Source: a bacterium
GTDB lineage: Bacteria > Auribacterota > UBA3054
NCBI GenBank assembly: GCA_017557885.1
Contig: JAFYXV010000003.1
Coordinates: 1-64,000 of the forward strand
Direction of reading: 5' to 3'
DNA length: 64,000 nt
Under the pieces are notes generated by a model. The model was not told the origin of the DNA and searched no databases. It worked only from the letters and a program-made list of their open reading frames with translations. Positions within the stretch are counted from its first letter, which is position 1. Each line of letters begins with the position of its first letter. Below are positions 53,001 to 61,729 of this stretch, in pieces. The translations under genes were made by a program, and so were the position numbers.

Positions 53001-54584
53001 CAGAGCGGCAACTTTACGCTCAACGAGGGCGACGTTCTTCACCTCAACAACTTCGGCTCCACGCCGGGCTATGCCTACAAATGGCTTGTTGACGGAATTG
53101 AAACGGCAAGCGGAAATACAGCTGACGTTATTGCAAAATCCGGAAGCGGGGAGCACGCCCTGAAACTCGAAGCCTACGACAGTGAAAACAAGCTCGTCGG
53201 CAGTTCCGACACCAATGTTTTTATCATGCCCCTTGTCTCGAGAGTTTATCTTGAGGAAGTTTCGCGCGGCGAAAAGAGCATAACATTAAGGCCCTTCCTG
53301 GCGCCTTACAAAGAAGGAACGCTCATCAGGTTCAACTGGGGCGAGGACGCTGGCTGGACCACCTGGCAAAGTCTTGCAAATGATTCTGAATTCACCCACG
53401 AGTTTAACAATAAGGATGATCACTACATCCAGTGCGAGATAAGTCAGAAAGGCGGCGTCAACGGCTCCGGCTTAATTTTCCGTCCGGAATTCTCTTTCGC
53501 TTCCAAGCCAAAAATTATAGGAAGCGAAGATAAGTCGATTATTCTTTCCGTCGGCGAAAGCGTCGAACTGCAAGGGGACGGATCTGTCAGAAATTTCTGG
53601 CGCGAGGATCCCATGAACCCGCAATTGGGCCTGATCTCCGACAATCTTGCCAGCGAAACTTCCTGCGGGCCTTTCGAGAAATCCGGCACATATTATTTCG
53701 TTTATTACGCAGGAAACGGCGATGCCATTTCTGCGCCCAAGGTCCTGACGGTCGAAGTTGGTCTTCCCGAAACGGGAAGCGTTTCCTGGGACCTCAACGG
53801 CACGGTGATCACCAACACCATGTTCGGCTCCGGTTCATTGGGAGGCTGCTCTATTGCCGTTTCCACGGGGAGCGAGATCTACTGGATCACCAACAACGCT
53901 TACGGCGCTTTCAGTTTCCCGACCTTCGAGGGCGGAAGCGGCTTAACTTTGAATATCACGCATCCCGATCATGCGCCCTGCTTCACCAACCTCAGCGAGA
54001 ATACCGGCTGCACGTTCGAACTTAAGAAGAGCGAAGCCTCAGGATATCTTTATTTCAATTGTGCTGGCGAACGTTCCAATCTTCCCTTGGCAGGCGTTAT
54101 TATAATAATCGCCGGGCAGAAAGGTGTTACGAACGCCAAGGGACGCTCCGTTGCCTTCGCGCTGCCCTGCGGCGAATATCTTGCCGAACTTAATTATCCC
54201 GGCATGGACCGCGTCATCACGAACGTTACGGTAAGTTCGAAACCCGCCACTTACAATATCGCGATGAAAGGAAAGCAGTTCACTCTTTCCGGCATGGCTT
54301 ACGGCACTGGATTGGAGATCGTGACAAACGCCCAGATCCAGGTGCTAAGTAAGGAGACCATGAACATCGCCAAACGCTGGAACCTCGACGGCGTTCCTTT
54401 CTACGACATAGGTTTGGGCGAAGCCGCAACGACGCTGCGCGTACGTCCGGTGGACTACGACAATTTAAATTTCGACATACATCTTGAAAACAACGGGCAC
54501 AAAGACGTGGTGCTGACGCCGGAACCGCTTCTTGCGTCGCTTCTCATCTTTGCTCTCGGCATCATTTATTTGAGACACGAATAA
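50031..54584 (+). CDS. Secreted metzincin metalloprotease with PEP-CTERM signal (A)
   Basis: 1517 residues. Signal peptide MKKTAFLSFLVLLLAGFSLA. An N-terminal prodomain-like region (about 30-170) leads to a catalytic domain with the metzincin zinc motif HEIGHNMGGQH (H311, H315, H321; E312 is the base) and Met-turn SIMAY. Then follow a laminin-G-like lectin region (about 420-620), Fn3/PKD/Ig-like beta modules (for example MVGQSETNYFDAS) and a carboxypeptidase-regulatory-like repeat. The C-terminus VLTPEPLLASLLIFALGI ending YLRHE is a PEP-CTERM sorting signal. A surface protease anchored via exosortase is the likely role; the substrate is unknown. Confidence 0.85.
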   Translation: MKKTAFLSFLVLLLAGFSLAETHTIDISPREAEINGDISGNQDADFVNEVKALKMGDKLVIKTASNKALTGTVSYAYMDVNFVEVRAGFLDDRLGHFRMTWDDDAMMGRVYDSMKPESYDLLKKFGRHPLNIDCMDVNAFEEKYPLKCGVNEGDAEIHASAVDQKDDPRIWDDSVMTTQTFLVIYTQNASKKYAERGGINNLIAQGLALGNLSLENSGVPTRLVLAHSEAVDYVSTGNGGTDLGAFGNDRPPFDKVKYLQCHYGADIRSIVPENSNYGGLAYVASTASGIYDRDPAHMINVDYMSWHSWIHEIGHNMGGQHAIEQSYSAGPSNGGLFGHSVGSFYTLHGDDSFGSIMAYAGHRTDNFSDTNAFIEGVPLGVDGKRNVARTWKKIRKYAANYHAKPKSSRILAEESFNYKLDDSLMWQEGGTGWFEPWWTCSNKVYQICGGLNYPGLHSSGNAVLMDAWTSNAIFRAGGDYERRHPFLKGEKSSFWFSCLISRQNNDDNYFAIGLGSRVKISKNAGTDTIYLNNAVTDVKLEPFATNLFLVKFDYAQNIVYFWLDPSLDTEPRLDSADAYVSNYATYDVANRVVIEGRKGAKFIVDEIRLGKSWEDVLIAQHPQDPKLDERDNSLLFSFAAAAGEYGVYRSETKNFDDFELLANVSTEGGRVEFDDDSAEADKVYYYMAAPRGATEPRLFTMPVSGLLGKLSQTAEPGGPYMVGQSETNYFDASASIGWMPAFRWQLRGVQSQMKTNNAVYAYTDTYTPGTYEVTLIMRDAMRPYDGMVTNYTTLTVTNAYPKLDVSLINGSLMAGRSLTFQAFPSDPGTNDTFEVRWRAEGGEDWTEWTPDLFFVHKYQTSGGKELKCQVRDNYGAVTEKSLDITLGEAKAIPSFPTLITVPIGSDRTALELKNLGTLPYDYSVSGVDDQPLTVSPATGRVDETGRALLIKVSSEALGKAGEYRFTLTADGKDETVKVKTFTSGNYPVLAQSGNFTLNEGDVLHLNNFGSTPGYAYKWLVDGIETASGNTADVIAKSGSGEHALKLEAYDSENKLVGSSDTNVFIMPLVSRVYLEEVSRGEKSITLRPFLAPYKEGTLIRFNWGEDAGWTTWQSLANDSEFTHEFNNKDDHYIQCEISQKGGVNGSGLIFRPEFSFASKPKIIGSEDKSIILSVGESVELQGDGSVRNFWREDPMNPQLGLISDNLASETSCGPFEKSGTYYFVYYAGNGDAISAPKVLTVEVGLPETGSVSWDLNGTVITNTMFGSGSLGGCSIAVSTGSEIYWITNNAYGAFSFPTFEGGSGLTLNITHPDHAPCFTNLSENTGCTFELKKSEASGYLYFNCAGERSNLPLAGVIIIIAGQKGVTNAKGRSVAFALPCGEYLAELNYPGMDRVITNVTVSSKPATYNIAMKGKQFTLSGMAYGTGLEIVTNAQIQVLSKETMNIAKRWNLDGVPFYDIGLGEAATTLRVRPVDYDNLNFDIHLENNGHKDVVLTPEPLLASLLIFALGIIYLRHE

Positions 54585-54594
54585 AGGAAACAAA

Positions 54595-57500
54595 ATGAAA
54601 AAACTCTTCCTGCTCTCAGTTCTTTTTATCGCTTCCTCTCTTTTAGCCACGCCGCCCAAAAAAGGCTTGCTCGTGGTGGACTTTGAGAACGCCGGCGCCT
54701 CAACCGTCATGGGCACAGACGTCACGAAACTTCAGGATGCTGATTTCCCGGAACAGGTGAGGGCCCTGAAGTACAAAGACCAGATCGTTTTCAAAACAGC
54801 CGAGGGCGTCTTCACGGGCACTGTGGGCGTGGCTTACCGCGACGTCAACATGGTGGAAGTGAGGGCCGGGTATTTTGAGCCGCGCAACAACGGTTACAGG
54901 GAGATCTTCCATTTCACCTATGACCAGGACGCGCTGGTGGGCTGGATGGAATACACCTACCTTGCCAAGGAATACAACATCCTTTACACCAAAGCCAGCG
55001 GTAAACTCACGGCCTATTGCGAGGACAGCCGAATGAAGGATTTTCGCTGCGGCAACGAGGACGGCGCGGCTCTTTCCGAACTCAGCGAGGAACAGAAATC
55101 GGAGATCCATGCCAACTTTACCGCTCCGCAGCCGACCACTTTCTACACCAACATCTGGGAAGTTCCGGAATATGTGACGCAGAATTACCTCATCTGCTAC
55201 ACCAAGGACGCCTACGAATATTCCAAAAGGAAAGGCGGCATCAACCACCTGATGGCCCACGGCATCGTCCATGGCACCTTGCTTTTAAGCAACAGCAACA
55301 TCAAGGCCTGCCTGAGGCTCGGTCACTCGCAGCTGCTTTCCGATTACCCGGACAACCACAATTCCGGCAAGAGCCTCGGCGACTTCAACGGCTACCGCAA
55401 CGGCTGCGAGGACGCCTACGACATGCGCTGCCGCTACGGCTGCGACATGGGGTCTATCGGCATCAAGCACGCCACCTACACCGGCCTCGCCAACGTCAAC
55501 TACTCCCAGACCGGCTCCGAATCCATTCCCTTCAACTGCATGGACTCCGACTTTTTGGGCGGCACCGGCTGGTGCCATGAGGACGGCCACACCATGGGCG
55601 GCCGCCACTACATCGACACCTACGCGGAAAACAACCGGAGCAGTCTTTTCGACCACAGCTTCGGCTGCCACAACACGCCTCCGGGCGCTCCCAGGGAATA
55701 CGGCTCCGTCATGGCCCGTTCCGCCGGCCTCTTCAACTACTATTCCTCCACCAACATCTACTACGACGGCGTTCCGATCAGCACCAACGCCAAGTGCCGC
55801 GTGGCGGACACCTGGACGAAGATCAGGCGCTACGCCGCCAGATACCGCTGCACTCCCGTCGTCCCCGACGTGGACGGACTTGTCTGCAACGAAGAGTTCG
55901 AATATCCGGAGGGCATGGGCTTGATGTGGCAGGAAGGCGGCGAAGGCTTCTGCACGCCTTGGGAGAACTGCAACACCAATATTTTCCAGACGGTTGCTGA
56001 CACTTTTGGGAGGGAAGGTTTCCACAGAGGCGGCGTATTGAGGATCAGAAACGACAACGCCGGCTCTGAATCGGCCAGGCGCTTTATTTTCTGGGGCCGC
56101 AACATCAACGGCGACTACCATTACAGCAGAACGAATTTCTGGCTGAAGAGCACCCTGAAGATCCAGAGCGAAAATATATTTTACATTTATCTGGGCAATT
56201 TCTATCTCCGCTTCAATGACAACAAGATCAGGGTCAACGGCGGGATCTCCGCCATTACTTATGATTATGACGTGCCCTTCAGCGTATTGGTCCATTTTGA
56301 AATGGGGGAATCTGATACTACCGTCAGCGTTTGGAAAGATTACGAAGGCATAAGCGAGCCCGATCCTTCCAGCGCCGATTTTACCGTGGATGTGAGCAAC
56401 GTCAGTTACTTCAGCAATTACCGTTATCTGACGCTTTACAGCATGAACGACTTCAAGGGCGAACTGGATGATCTGAGGATCGGCTTCACTTATGCCTCAC
56501 TGAATCCTCCGGAAAGACCCATGAATTTCCAAATCGTTCCGGGCGGCTACACCAACGACTATATCAGGATGGTCTGGCGCAACGTCACCGAGCCCGAATC
56601 CTTCGATATCCTGAGATCCACGGTCAACGATCCTGCGTCCGCTGCAAGTATCGCCACTTTAGGCGGCAGCACCGCCAGTTTCAAGGACGTCAATGTAACA
56701 CCCGGCGTCACGTATTACTACTGGCTGAAAGCCAACTACGCCGACCACGAGTTCACGACGCTTGTAAGAAAAGGCGTTGCGGGAACGCCCGTGGATACGG
56801 TGGAAGCCAACGGCGAATATACGATCGGCCAGGGACAAATTGCGCATCTCACCGCCAAGGGCACAACTGGTTTTCTGCCCATGATCCGCTGGACGGTCGG
56901 GACTTTCGACACGGTCTTCCTTACCAACCACTACGACTATGCCTTCAACGAAAGGATCATCATGACGCCGGGCGATTACCCGGTCAAGATCGAAGTGACG
57001 GAGCAGGAAGTTCAGACCGACATTCTGGAAGACACGACCGTACTTCACGTCACCAACAGTTATCCGCACGTGACTTTCGAATGTGAGACGGCGGAAAAGA
57101 TGGCCGGCAAGCAGTTGATCTTCCACGCCTATCCCACTGATCCCGGCACCAACGACATCCTTATCGTCAGATGGCGCTTCGCTCCCGAGACGGAATGGAG
57201 CCCCTGGACCAACAGCTATTACTTCGCGCACACCTTCACGGATGCGGGCAGCTTCAAAGTGGAGTGCGAAGTAAAGGATGATTACGAGGCTGTGACAAGG
57301 GAAGAAGGCACGATTGTGATCTCAGGCTCCAGCCCAGTCCCGTTCTTCCCGGCCAGACTCACCATGAGCAACGGACATTCGGCTGTTCTCGTTCTGGGCA
57401 ACAAGGGCTCCTCTCCTTACGATTATGAGATCGACACCCAGAACGACCTTCTTTCCGCCTATCCCGCCAGCGGGACCGTCAGCGGTTATTCTACCGTGCT

Positions 57501-59214
57501 TCTGACCTACGATCATGCCGCTACCGGCGGCACGTCGGGCATATACACCCTGAAGCTTAAGATCGGCGAAGAAACGCACGACATAAGAGTCAATGTTCCT
57601 TACGTTCCCTGCCAGCTTGCTTACCAGGGGCCCTTCGATCTCCTGGGAGAATATGAAACTACTTTCTCCGCCCTTGGCACACAACCGGGCTACGGTTTAC
57701 GCTGGCTCCTTGACGGCGAAGAGATCGGCGCCAAAGAAAAGAGCCTTTTGCTTGCGAGAACCCTTACTCTGGAGGAAGGCGAACACGAACTCGTAACGCA
57801 GGCTCTTAAGCCTAACGAATCAGTGGCGGCGGTCGTCACCAACACAGTTACCGCAGCCGTGATCGATCCCGAAGTCTTCCTGGAAGAAACAGGAAGAGAG
57901 GGGACGACCGTCACTTATTCTCCCAGAGCGATACTGCATGCGCCGGGAGAGGCGGAAGTCCGCTTCAACTGGGATGAGGGCGTAGGCTGGACGATCTGGC
58001 AATCTCCCGCCGAAGTGACTCATACCTTCAAAGCCGACCGCACCTACCTCGTCCAGTGCCAGATCAGGGCTTACGGCAAGGAGAACGCAACCTCCACCCG
58101 CTTCAGCCCGGAAGATCCTCTGAGCGTCAAAGCAACTTTTGAGAACGGCGAAAAAGATTATTCCGTTTCCACGGGCGCCAGCGCGACCGTAAACGCGACA
58201 AAAGTCGGGGAGTGCGACATCGTTTGGCGCGAGAATTTCTCCAATCCTCAGCTCGGCCTCATAGAAGACGCTTCCTCCGCCTCCTTCACTGTGACGCCGG
58301 AGAAGCCGGGCACCTACTGCTTCCTCTGCTACGCCCAGAACGACAAGGCCATCAGCGCGCCAGCTGTTCTTACCCTCAACGTAACGAAGGAAACGGAAGC
58401 CATAGACCTTTGCGGTTCCCTTGCCGGCGTAGTCGTGACCAACACCATCTACGGCTGCGACACCACGGGCGAATGCATCCTCCGCGCCGTGGGCAAAAAC
58501 TACGCGCTCTCCGTCTCCAACGAAGTGGACGGCACCTTCATTTTGGAAGGCCTGCCCTACGGACCCGTCTCGCTCTGCCTTAGTAGCGACCGCTACGCCG
58601 GTGTCGTTTACGATACCGTGATATCCAACGAGTCTCAAGTCGTAACTTTGGAAGCGGAAGATCTCACCGGCAGCGGCATAATATACGCCCAGCTGGCCGA
58701 CAACCGCTCTAAATTGCCCATAAAGGGCGCTTTTGTCACCGCAGGGTCAAAGACAGGCACCACCACCGACAAGGGCCGTTCCACGGCTCTTACGCTTCCC
58801 TACGGCGAATATGTCATGACTGTCGAGATCCCCGGCAGGGACATTGTCGTTGAGAGCGTTTCTCCGGAAGCCAGGGCCAAGACCTATGACGTCGTAAGCG
58901 AAGGATACTCGCCCTTCGTCCACGGCTTCCTCTACGGCACCGGCGGCGAGACCGTGAAAGCCGGCACCATCCAGGTGTTGTCCGACCTTACTAAGAACAT
59001 CGTTGATCGTCACAGCATGAACGGCGAGCCCTTCTATTTCATCGGCCTTACGCCCGGACACCCCGTGACGCTGCGCTACCGCCTCGACGGTTACGACAAC
59101 GAGAACTACAGCATAAATTCCGATTCTATCGTCGAGCACAACGTCGTTTTGACTCCGGAACCGGCTCTCATAGCGCTTATAGCGCTTCTTCTTGCGCTGA
59201 AATGGCGAAGATAA
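54595..59214 (+). CDS. Secreted metzincin metalloprotease with PEP-CTERM signal (B)
   Basis: 1539 residues, a paralogue of A along its length. Signal MKKLFLLSVLFIASSLLA. Prodomain with VEVRAGYFEPRNNGY, zinc motif HEDGHTMGGRH (H328, H332, H338), then the shared segment CHNTPPGAP and Met-turn SVMARS. A lectin-like region, Fn3 (PERPMNFQIVPGG), PKD-like (VEANGEYTIGQGQ) and carboxypeptidase-regulatory repeats follow. The end VLTPEPALIALIALLLALK plus WRR is a PEP-CTERM signal. It begins 10 bases after gene A, with AAAGGAAA as binding site. It is closer to the partial gene at 61730 than to A. Confidence 0.85.
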   Translation: MKKLFLLSVLFIASSLLATPPKKGLLVVDFENAGASTVMGTDVTKLQDADFPEQVRALKYKDQIVFKTAEGVFTGTVGVAYRDVNMVEVRAGYFEPRNNGYREIFHFTYDQDALVGWMEYTYLAKEYNILYTKASGKLTAYCEDSRMKDFRCGNEDGAALSELSEEQKSEIHANFTAPQPTTFYTNIWEVPEYVTQNYLICYTKDAYEYSKRKGGINHLMAHGIVHGTLLLSNSNIKACLRLGHSQLLSDYPDNHNSGKSLGDFNGYRNGCEDAYDMRCRYGCDMGSIGIKHATYTGLANVNYSQTGSESIPFNCMDSDFLGGTGWCHEDGHTMGGRHYIDTYAENNRSSLFDHSFGCHNTPPGAPREYGSVMARSAGLFNYYSSTNIYYDGVPISTNAKCRVADTWTKIRRYAARYRCTPVVPDVDGLVCNEEFEYPEGMGLMWQEGGEGFCTPWENCNTNIFQTVADTFGREGFHRGGVLRIRNDNAGSESARRFIFWGRNINGDYHYSRTNFWLKSTLKIQSENIFYIYLGNFYLRFNDNKIRVNGGISAITYDYDVPFSVLVHFEMGESDTTVSVWKDYEGISEPDPSSADFTVDVSNVSYFSNYRYLTLYSMNDFKGELDDLRIGFTYASLNPPERPMNFQIVPGGYTNDYIRMVWRNVTEPESFDILRSTVNDPASAASIATLGGSTASFKDVNVTPGVTYYYWLKANYADHEFTTLVRKGVAGTPVDTVEANGEYTIGQGQIAHLTAKGTTGFLPMIRWTVGTFDTVFLTNHYDYAFNERIIMTPGDYPVKIEVTEQEVQTDILEDTTVLHVTNSYPHVTFECETAEKMAGKQLIFHAYPTDPGTNDILIVRWRFAPETEWSPWTNSYYFAHTFTDAGSFKVECEVKDDYEAVTREEGTIVISGSSPVPFFPARLTMSNGHSAVLVLGNKGSSPYDYEIDTQNDLLSAYPASGTVSGYSTVLLTYDHAATGGTSGIYTLKLKIGEETHDIRVNVPYVPCQLAYQGPFDLLGEYETTFSALGTQPGYGLRWLLDGEEIGAKEKSLLLARTLTLEEGEHELVTQALKPNESVAAVVTNTVTAAVIDPEVFLEETGREGTTVTYSPRAILHAPGEAEVRFNWDEGVGWTIWQSPAEVTHTFKADRTYLVQCQIRAYGKENATSTRFSPEDPLSVKATFENGEKDYSVSTGASATVNATKVGECDIVWRENFSNPQLGLIEDASSASFTVTPEKPGTYCFLCYAQNDKAISAPAVLTLNVTKETEAIDLCGSLAGVVVTNTIYGCDTTGECILRAVGKNYALSVSNEVDGTFILEGLPYGPVSLCLSSDRYAGVVYDTVISNESQVVTLEAEDLTGSGIIYAQLADNRSKLPIKGAFVTAGSKTGTTTDKGRSTALTLPYGEYVMTVEIPGRDIVVESVSPEARAKTYDVVSEGYSPFVHGFLYGTGGETVKAGTIQVLSDLTKNIVDRHSMNGEPFYFIGLTPGHPVTLRYRLDGYDNENYSINSDSIVEHNVVLTPEPALIALIALLLALKWRR

Positions 59215-59248
59215 ACACACTGGCTCCAGAAATGGAAGGAGAAGATCA

Positions 59249-60535
59249 ATGAAAAAAATCATTTTAATTCTGAGCTTTTTGATGGCTCTTACGGCAGCCG
59301 CTGACAGGACGCCTATTAAACCAGTAGGAGACGGGACGGAAGTGAGTCCATATGAGATTGCTTGCTTGGAAAACTTTGTTTGGCTAAGCGAAAATCTTTC
59401 TAACTTTCAGGAAGGAACCACCGTTTATTGCAAGCAGACGCAGGACATCTTGGCTTCTGAAACCAAAGGCGAAGAGTGGCGTGAATCCGGCGGATTTCCT
59501 GTCATAATGACTGCTTATTCTGGAATTTTACATATAAAACCTTTTATTTTAAATTATGATGGGCAAGGCTTTGCCATCAAAAACCCATACATCAGAATGC
59601 CGATGGAATATGTAGAATATGTTGGCATTTTTAGATATGGGAGTTTTCAGTTGAAAAACATAGTGATTGAAGACGCTGAAGTCCAGTATTGCGGACGCCT
59701 GGGCTCTGGTATTTTGGTTGGAAATGCTCTTGGAAATTCCACTATTGATAATTGTTCTGTTAGTGGAACAATAGAATCAAAATTACCCCAAGGAGTACAT
59801 GTTGAAGGCATAGGCGGATTAATTGGACAGGTCTATGCCCAACATAACAACTCAATTTCTATTTCTCAATGCAAGGCCAGCGTTCAAGTGAGTGGACAAT
59901 CATCTATAGGAGGTTTGGTTGGACTTGTTGGAATGGAAACAAATTCGCATTTGAGCATATCGCGTTGCTATGCCGAGATTGATGCTGAATATTCTTCCGG
60001 TTTCGGTGAAGCTGGTGGCTTAATTGGGTTTTACGAGGCTGATGGCAATGCAGAATGCTCAATTGAGGACTGCTATGCGTCTTGCAATTTGGAAATGGCT
60101 TCTTCTCTCCAAGGTCGAGAGACTTTTGCAGGAGGATTTATTGGTGCTCTGTCGTTCGTACCGCATCTTTCAAGCACGAATTATGTAAATGACATAAGAG
60201 TCAGTATTTCCAGATGCTATGCTACAGGAAATATTAAAGGAGATTTTAAACATACCGGTGGATTTTTAGCTTTCAAATCAGTAAAGAGCCTGACTGTTAC
60301 AAATTGCTATTTTGACACCACCACTTTCGGCCTGGATGATTCCTTTGCTATTGCGAAAACTCATGATGAATTGAAAAGCGAGGCGACCTTTGAAAACTGG
60401 GATTTTGACAATGTCTGGTATATAGAGGAAGGCGTTTCGCTGCCCGAGCTGGCTTGGGATCTTCCTGAGCCGGGCGCGCTGGTATTGGCATTCCTTGGTT
60501 TGCTTTGCTTGTATAGGAGAAGCCAACACATCTGA
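59249..60535 (+). CDS. GLUG-repeat secreted protein with PEP-CTERM signal
   Basis: 428 residues with signal peptide MKKIILILSFLMALTAAA. A repeat region (about 140-380) has GLUG-type units such as GGLIGQVYAQHNNSISISQCKA (given in part), IGGLVGLVG and AGGLIGFYE, each followed by SISRCYA-like strands, which suggests a beta-helix adhesin. The end LPEPGALVLAFLGLLCLYRR is a PEP-CTERM signal. Base composition is clearly more AT-rich than neighbours from about 59480 to 60360, suggesting acquisition by transfer. It lies within the metzincin array. Confidence 0.82.
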   Translation: MKKIILILSFLMALTAAADRTPIKPVGDGTEVSPYEIACLENFVWLSENLSNFQEGTTVYCKQTQDILASETKGEEWRESGGFPVIMTAYSGILHIKPFILNYDGQGFAIKNPYIRMPMEYVEYVGIFRYGSFQLKNIVIEDAEVQYCGRLGSGILVGNALGNSTIDNCSVSGTIESKLPQGVHVEGIGGLIGQVYAQHNNSISISQCKASVQVSGQSSIGGLVGLVGMETNSHLSISRCYAEIDAEYSSGFGEAGGLIGFYEADGNAECSIEDCYASCNLEMASSLQGRETFAGGFIGALSFVPHLSSTNYVNDIRVSISRCYATGNIKGDFKHTGGFLAFKSVKSLTVTNCYFDTTTFGLDDSFAIAKTHDELKSEATFENWDFDNVWYIEEGVSLPELAWDLPEPGALVLAFLGLLCLYRRSQHI

Positions 60536-60536
60536 T

Positions 60537-61703
60537 ATGTTTAAGAAATGCTTCTTAACATTTATTTTTCTTGCCGCCTCGCTGCTCTTCGGCAGCGAGA
60601 CTGACGGCCTCGCCACCTACGGCGAGGTGGAGGATTACTTCAAGTCGAAAGGCTCCACCAACGCTTTCTATGAAGCGATGGACGTCATGAAAGCGCGGCA
60701 TGCTTTTGATTTCTCGCCTGAGTACAAAAAGGCGGTTGCCGCGCATTTCGCCGAGATCACGAACATCAACGCCACGGTGAAGCCGAGCATGCTCTACCGC
60801 ACGCAGGCGCTGGCGGCCAAGACTTTCGGACCAAAGAAACTTTTCGCCAAGCCGGCGGATAAATTGAAGAGCAAGCTGGACAAGAAGACGAGCTGGAAGG
60901 AGACCTACGCTCCCAAGTGGCTGAGAGTCGTAAAGGACGTGGAATCTCTGCCTCTTTCTGATGGACGGCACTGTGAGATCATAAGGCAGAAGAAGGGAAA
61001 CGGCAAGGCACTGCTCTACTGTCACGGCGGCGGCATGATATTGCCGCCTATGCTGCAGCACTGGGATCTGGCCCTTTACTTCCTTCAGAAAGGGGAGAGG
61101 GATATTTGGTTCCCGGATTATCCCTTGCTGCCGGATACGGACATGTACCGTTCCACCACGACCTGCTTCGAAGCCTACAAGGAGATGCTGAAGGTTTACA
61201 AGCCGGAAGACATCGCTTTCTTCGGCGACTCCGCGGGCTGCGCGCTTTGCCTGACCGTCTGCTTTAGGGCCAGGGACAACAAATTGCCGCTGCCCAGCCG
61301 TCTCTTCCTCTTTTCCCCGGCGCACATTGATGTCAGCGAGGAAAACTGCAAAGTGGAAATGGCGATCCTGGCGCCGGACGACATCCTCATACCTTTGCAG
61401 CTCATCGACAATCTCAACGTTTTCCTGCGCCCGGGAAGCGCCGCCACGCACAACGAGTGCGACCCTTATCACGGGGATCTTGAAGGCTTCCCGCCAATGG
61501 ACATCTTCACCGGAAGCAAGGAGGTCTTCTCCTCGCATGCCACGCGTTTTTACGAACTGGCGAAGCGCAAGGGGATAGACGCCACGCTCTTCATCGGCAA
61601 AAGCGTCATGCACGCCTGGATCCTCATGCCGGTCGGCAAAGAGAGTTTGGAAGTCAGGAAAATGATAGCCGAAAAACTTAAGAATGATAAAATAGACAAA
61701 TAG
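60537..61703 (+). CDS. Secreted alpha/beta hydrolase (HSL-like esterase)
   Basis: 388 residues from ATG 60537 (MFKKCFLTFIFLAASLLFG signal), beginning 1 base after the GLUG gene stop; no close ribosome binding site, so coupling is likely. The fold signatures are the oxyanion motif HGGG (about residue 163), nucleophile GDSAG and a late HAW histidine, the pattern of hormone-sensitive-lipase-type esterases. It has no PEP-CTERM signal. Its substrate is not known. Base composition returns to that of the surrounding genes. Confidence 0.82.
   Translation: MFKKCFLTFIFLAASLLFGSETDGLATYGEVEDYFKSKGSTNAFYEAMDVMKARHAFDFSPEYKKAVAAHFAEITNINATVKPSMLYRTQALAAKTFGPKKLFAKPADKLKSKLDKKTSWKETYAPKWLRVVKDVESLPLSDGRHCEIIRQKKGNGKALLYCHGGGMILPPMLQHWDLALYFLQKGERDIWFPDYPLLPDTDMYRSTTTCFEAYKEMLKVYKPEDIAFFGDSAGCALCLTVCFRARDNKLPLPSRLFLFSPAHIDVSEENCKVEMAILAPDDILIPLQLIDNLNVFLRPGSAATHNECDPYHGDLEGFPPMDIFTGSKEVFSSHATRFYELAKRKGIDATLFIGKSVMHAWILMPVGKESLEVRKMIAEKLKNDKIDK
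61685..61693 (+). promoter_or_regulatory. Extended -10 before the third metzincin
   Basis: TGATAAAAT inside the end of the esterase gene, about 37 bases before the next ATG. It could provide a separate promoter for the third protease. No clear -35 was found. Confidence 0.35.
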
Positions 61704-61729
61704 AAAACAATCAATAAAAGGACATAAAA

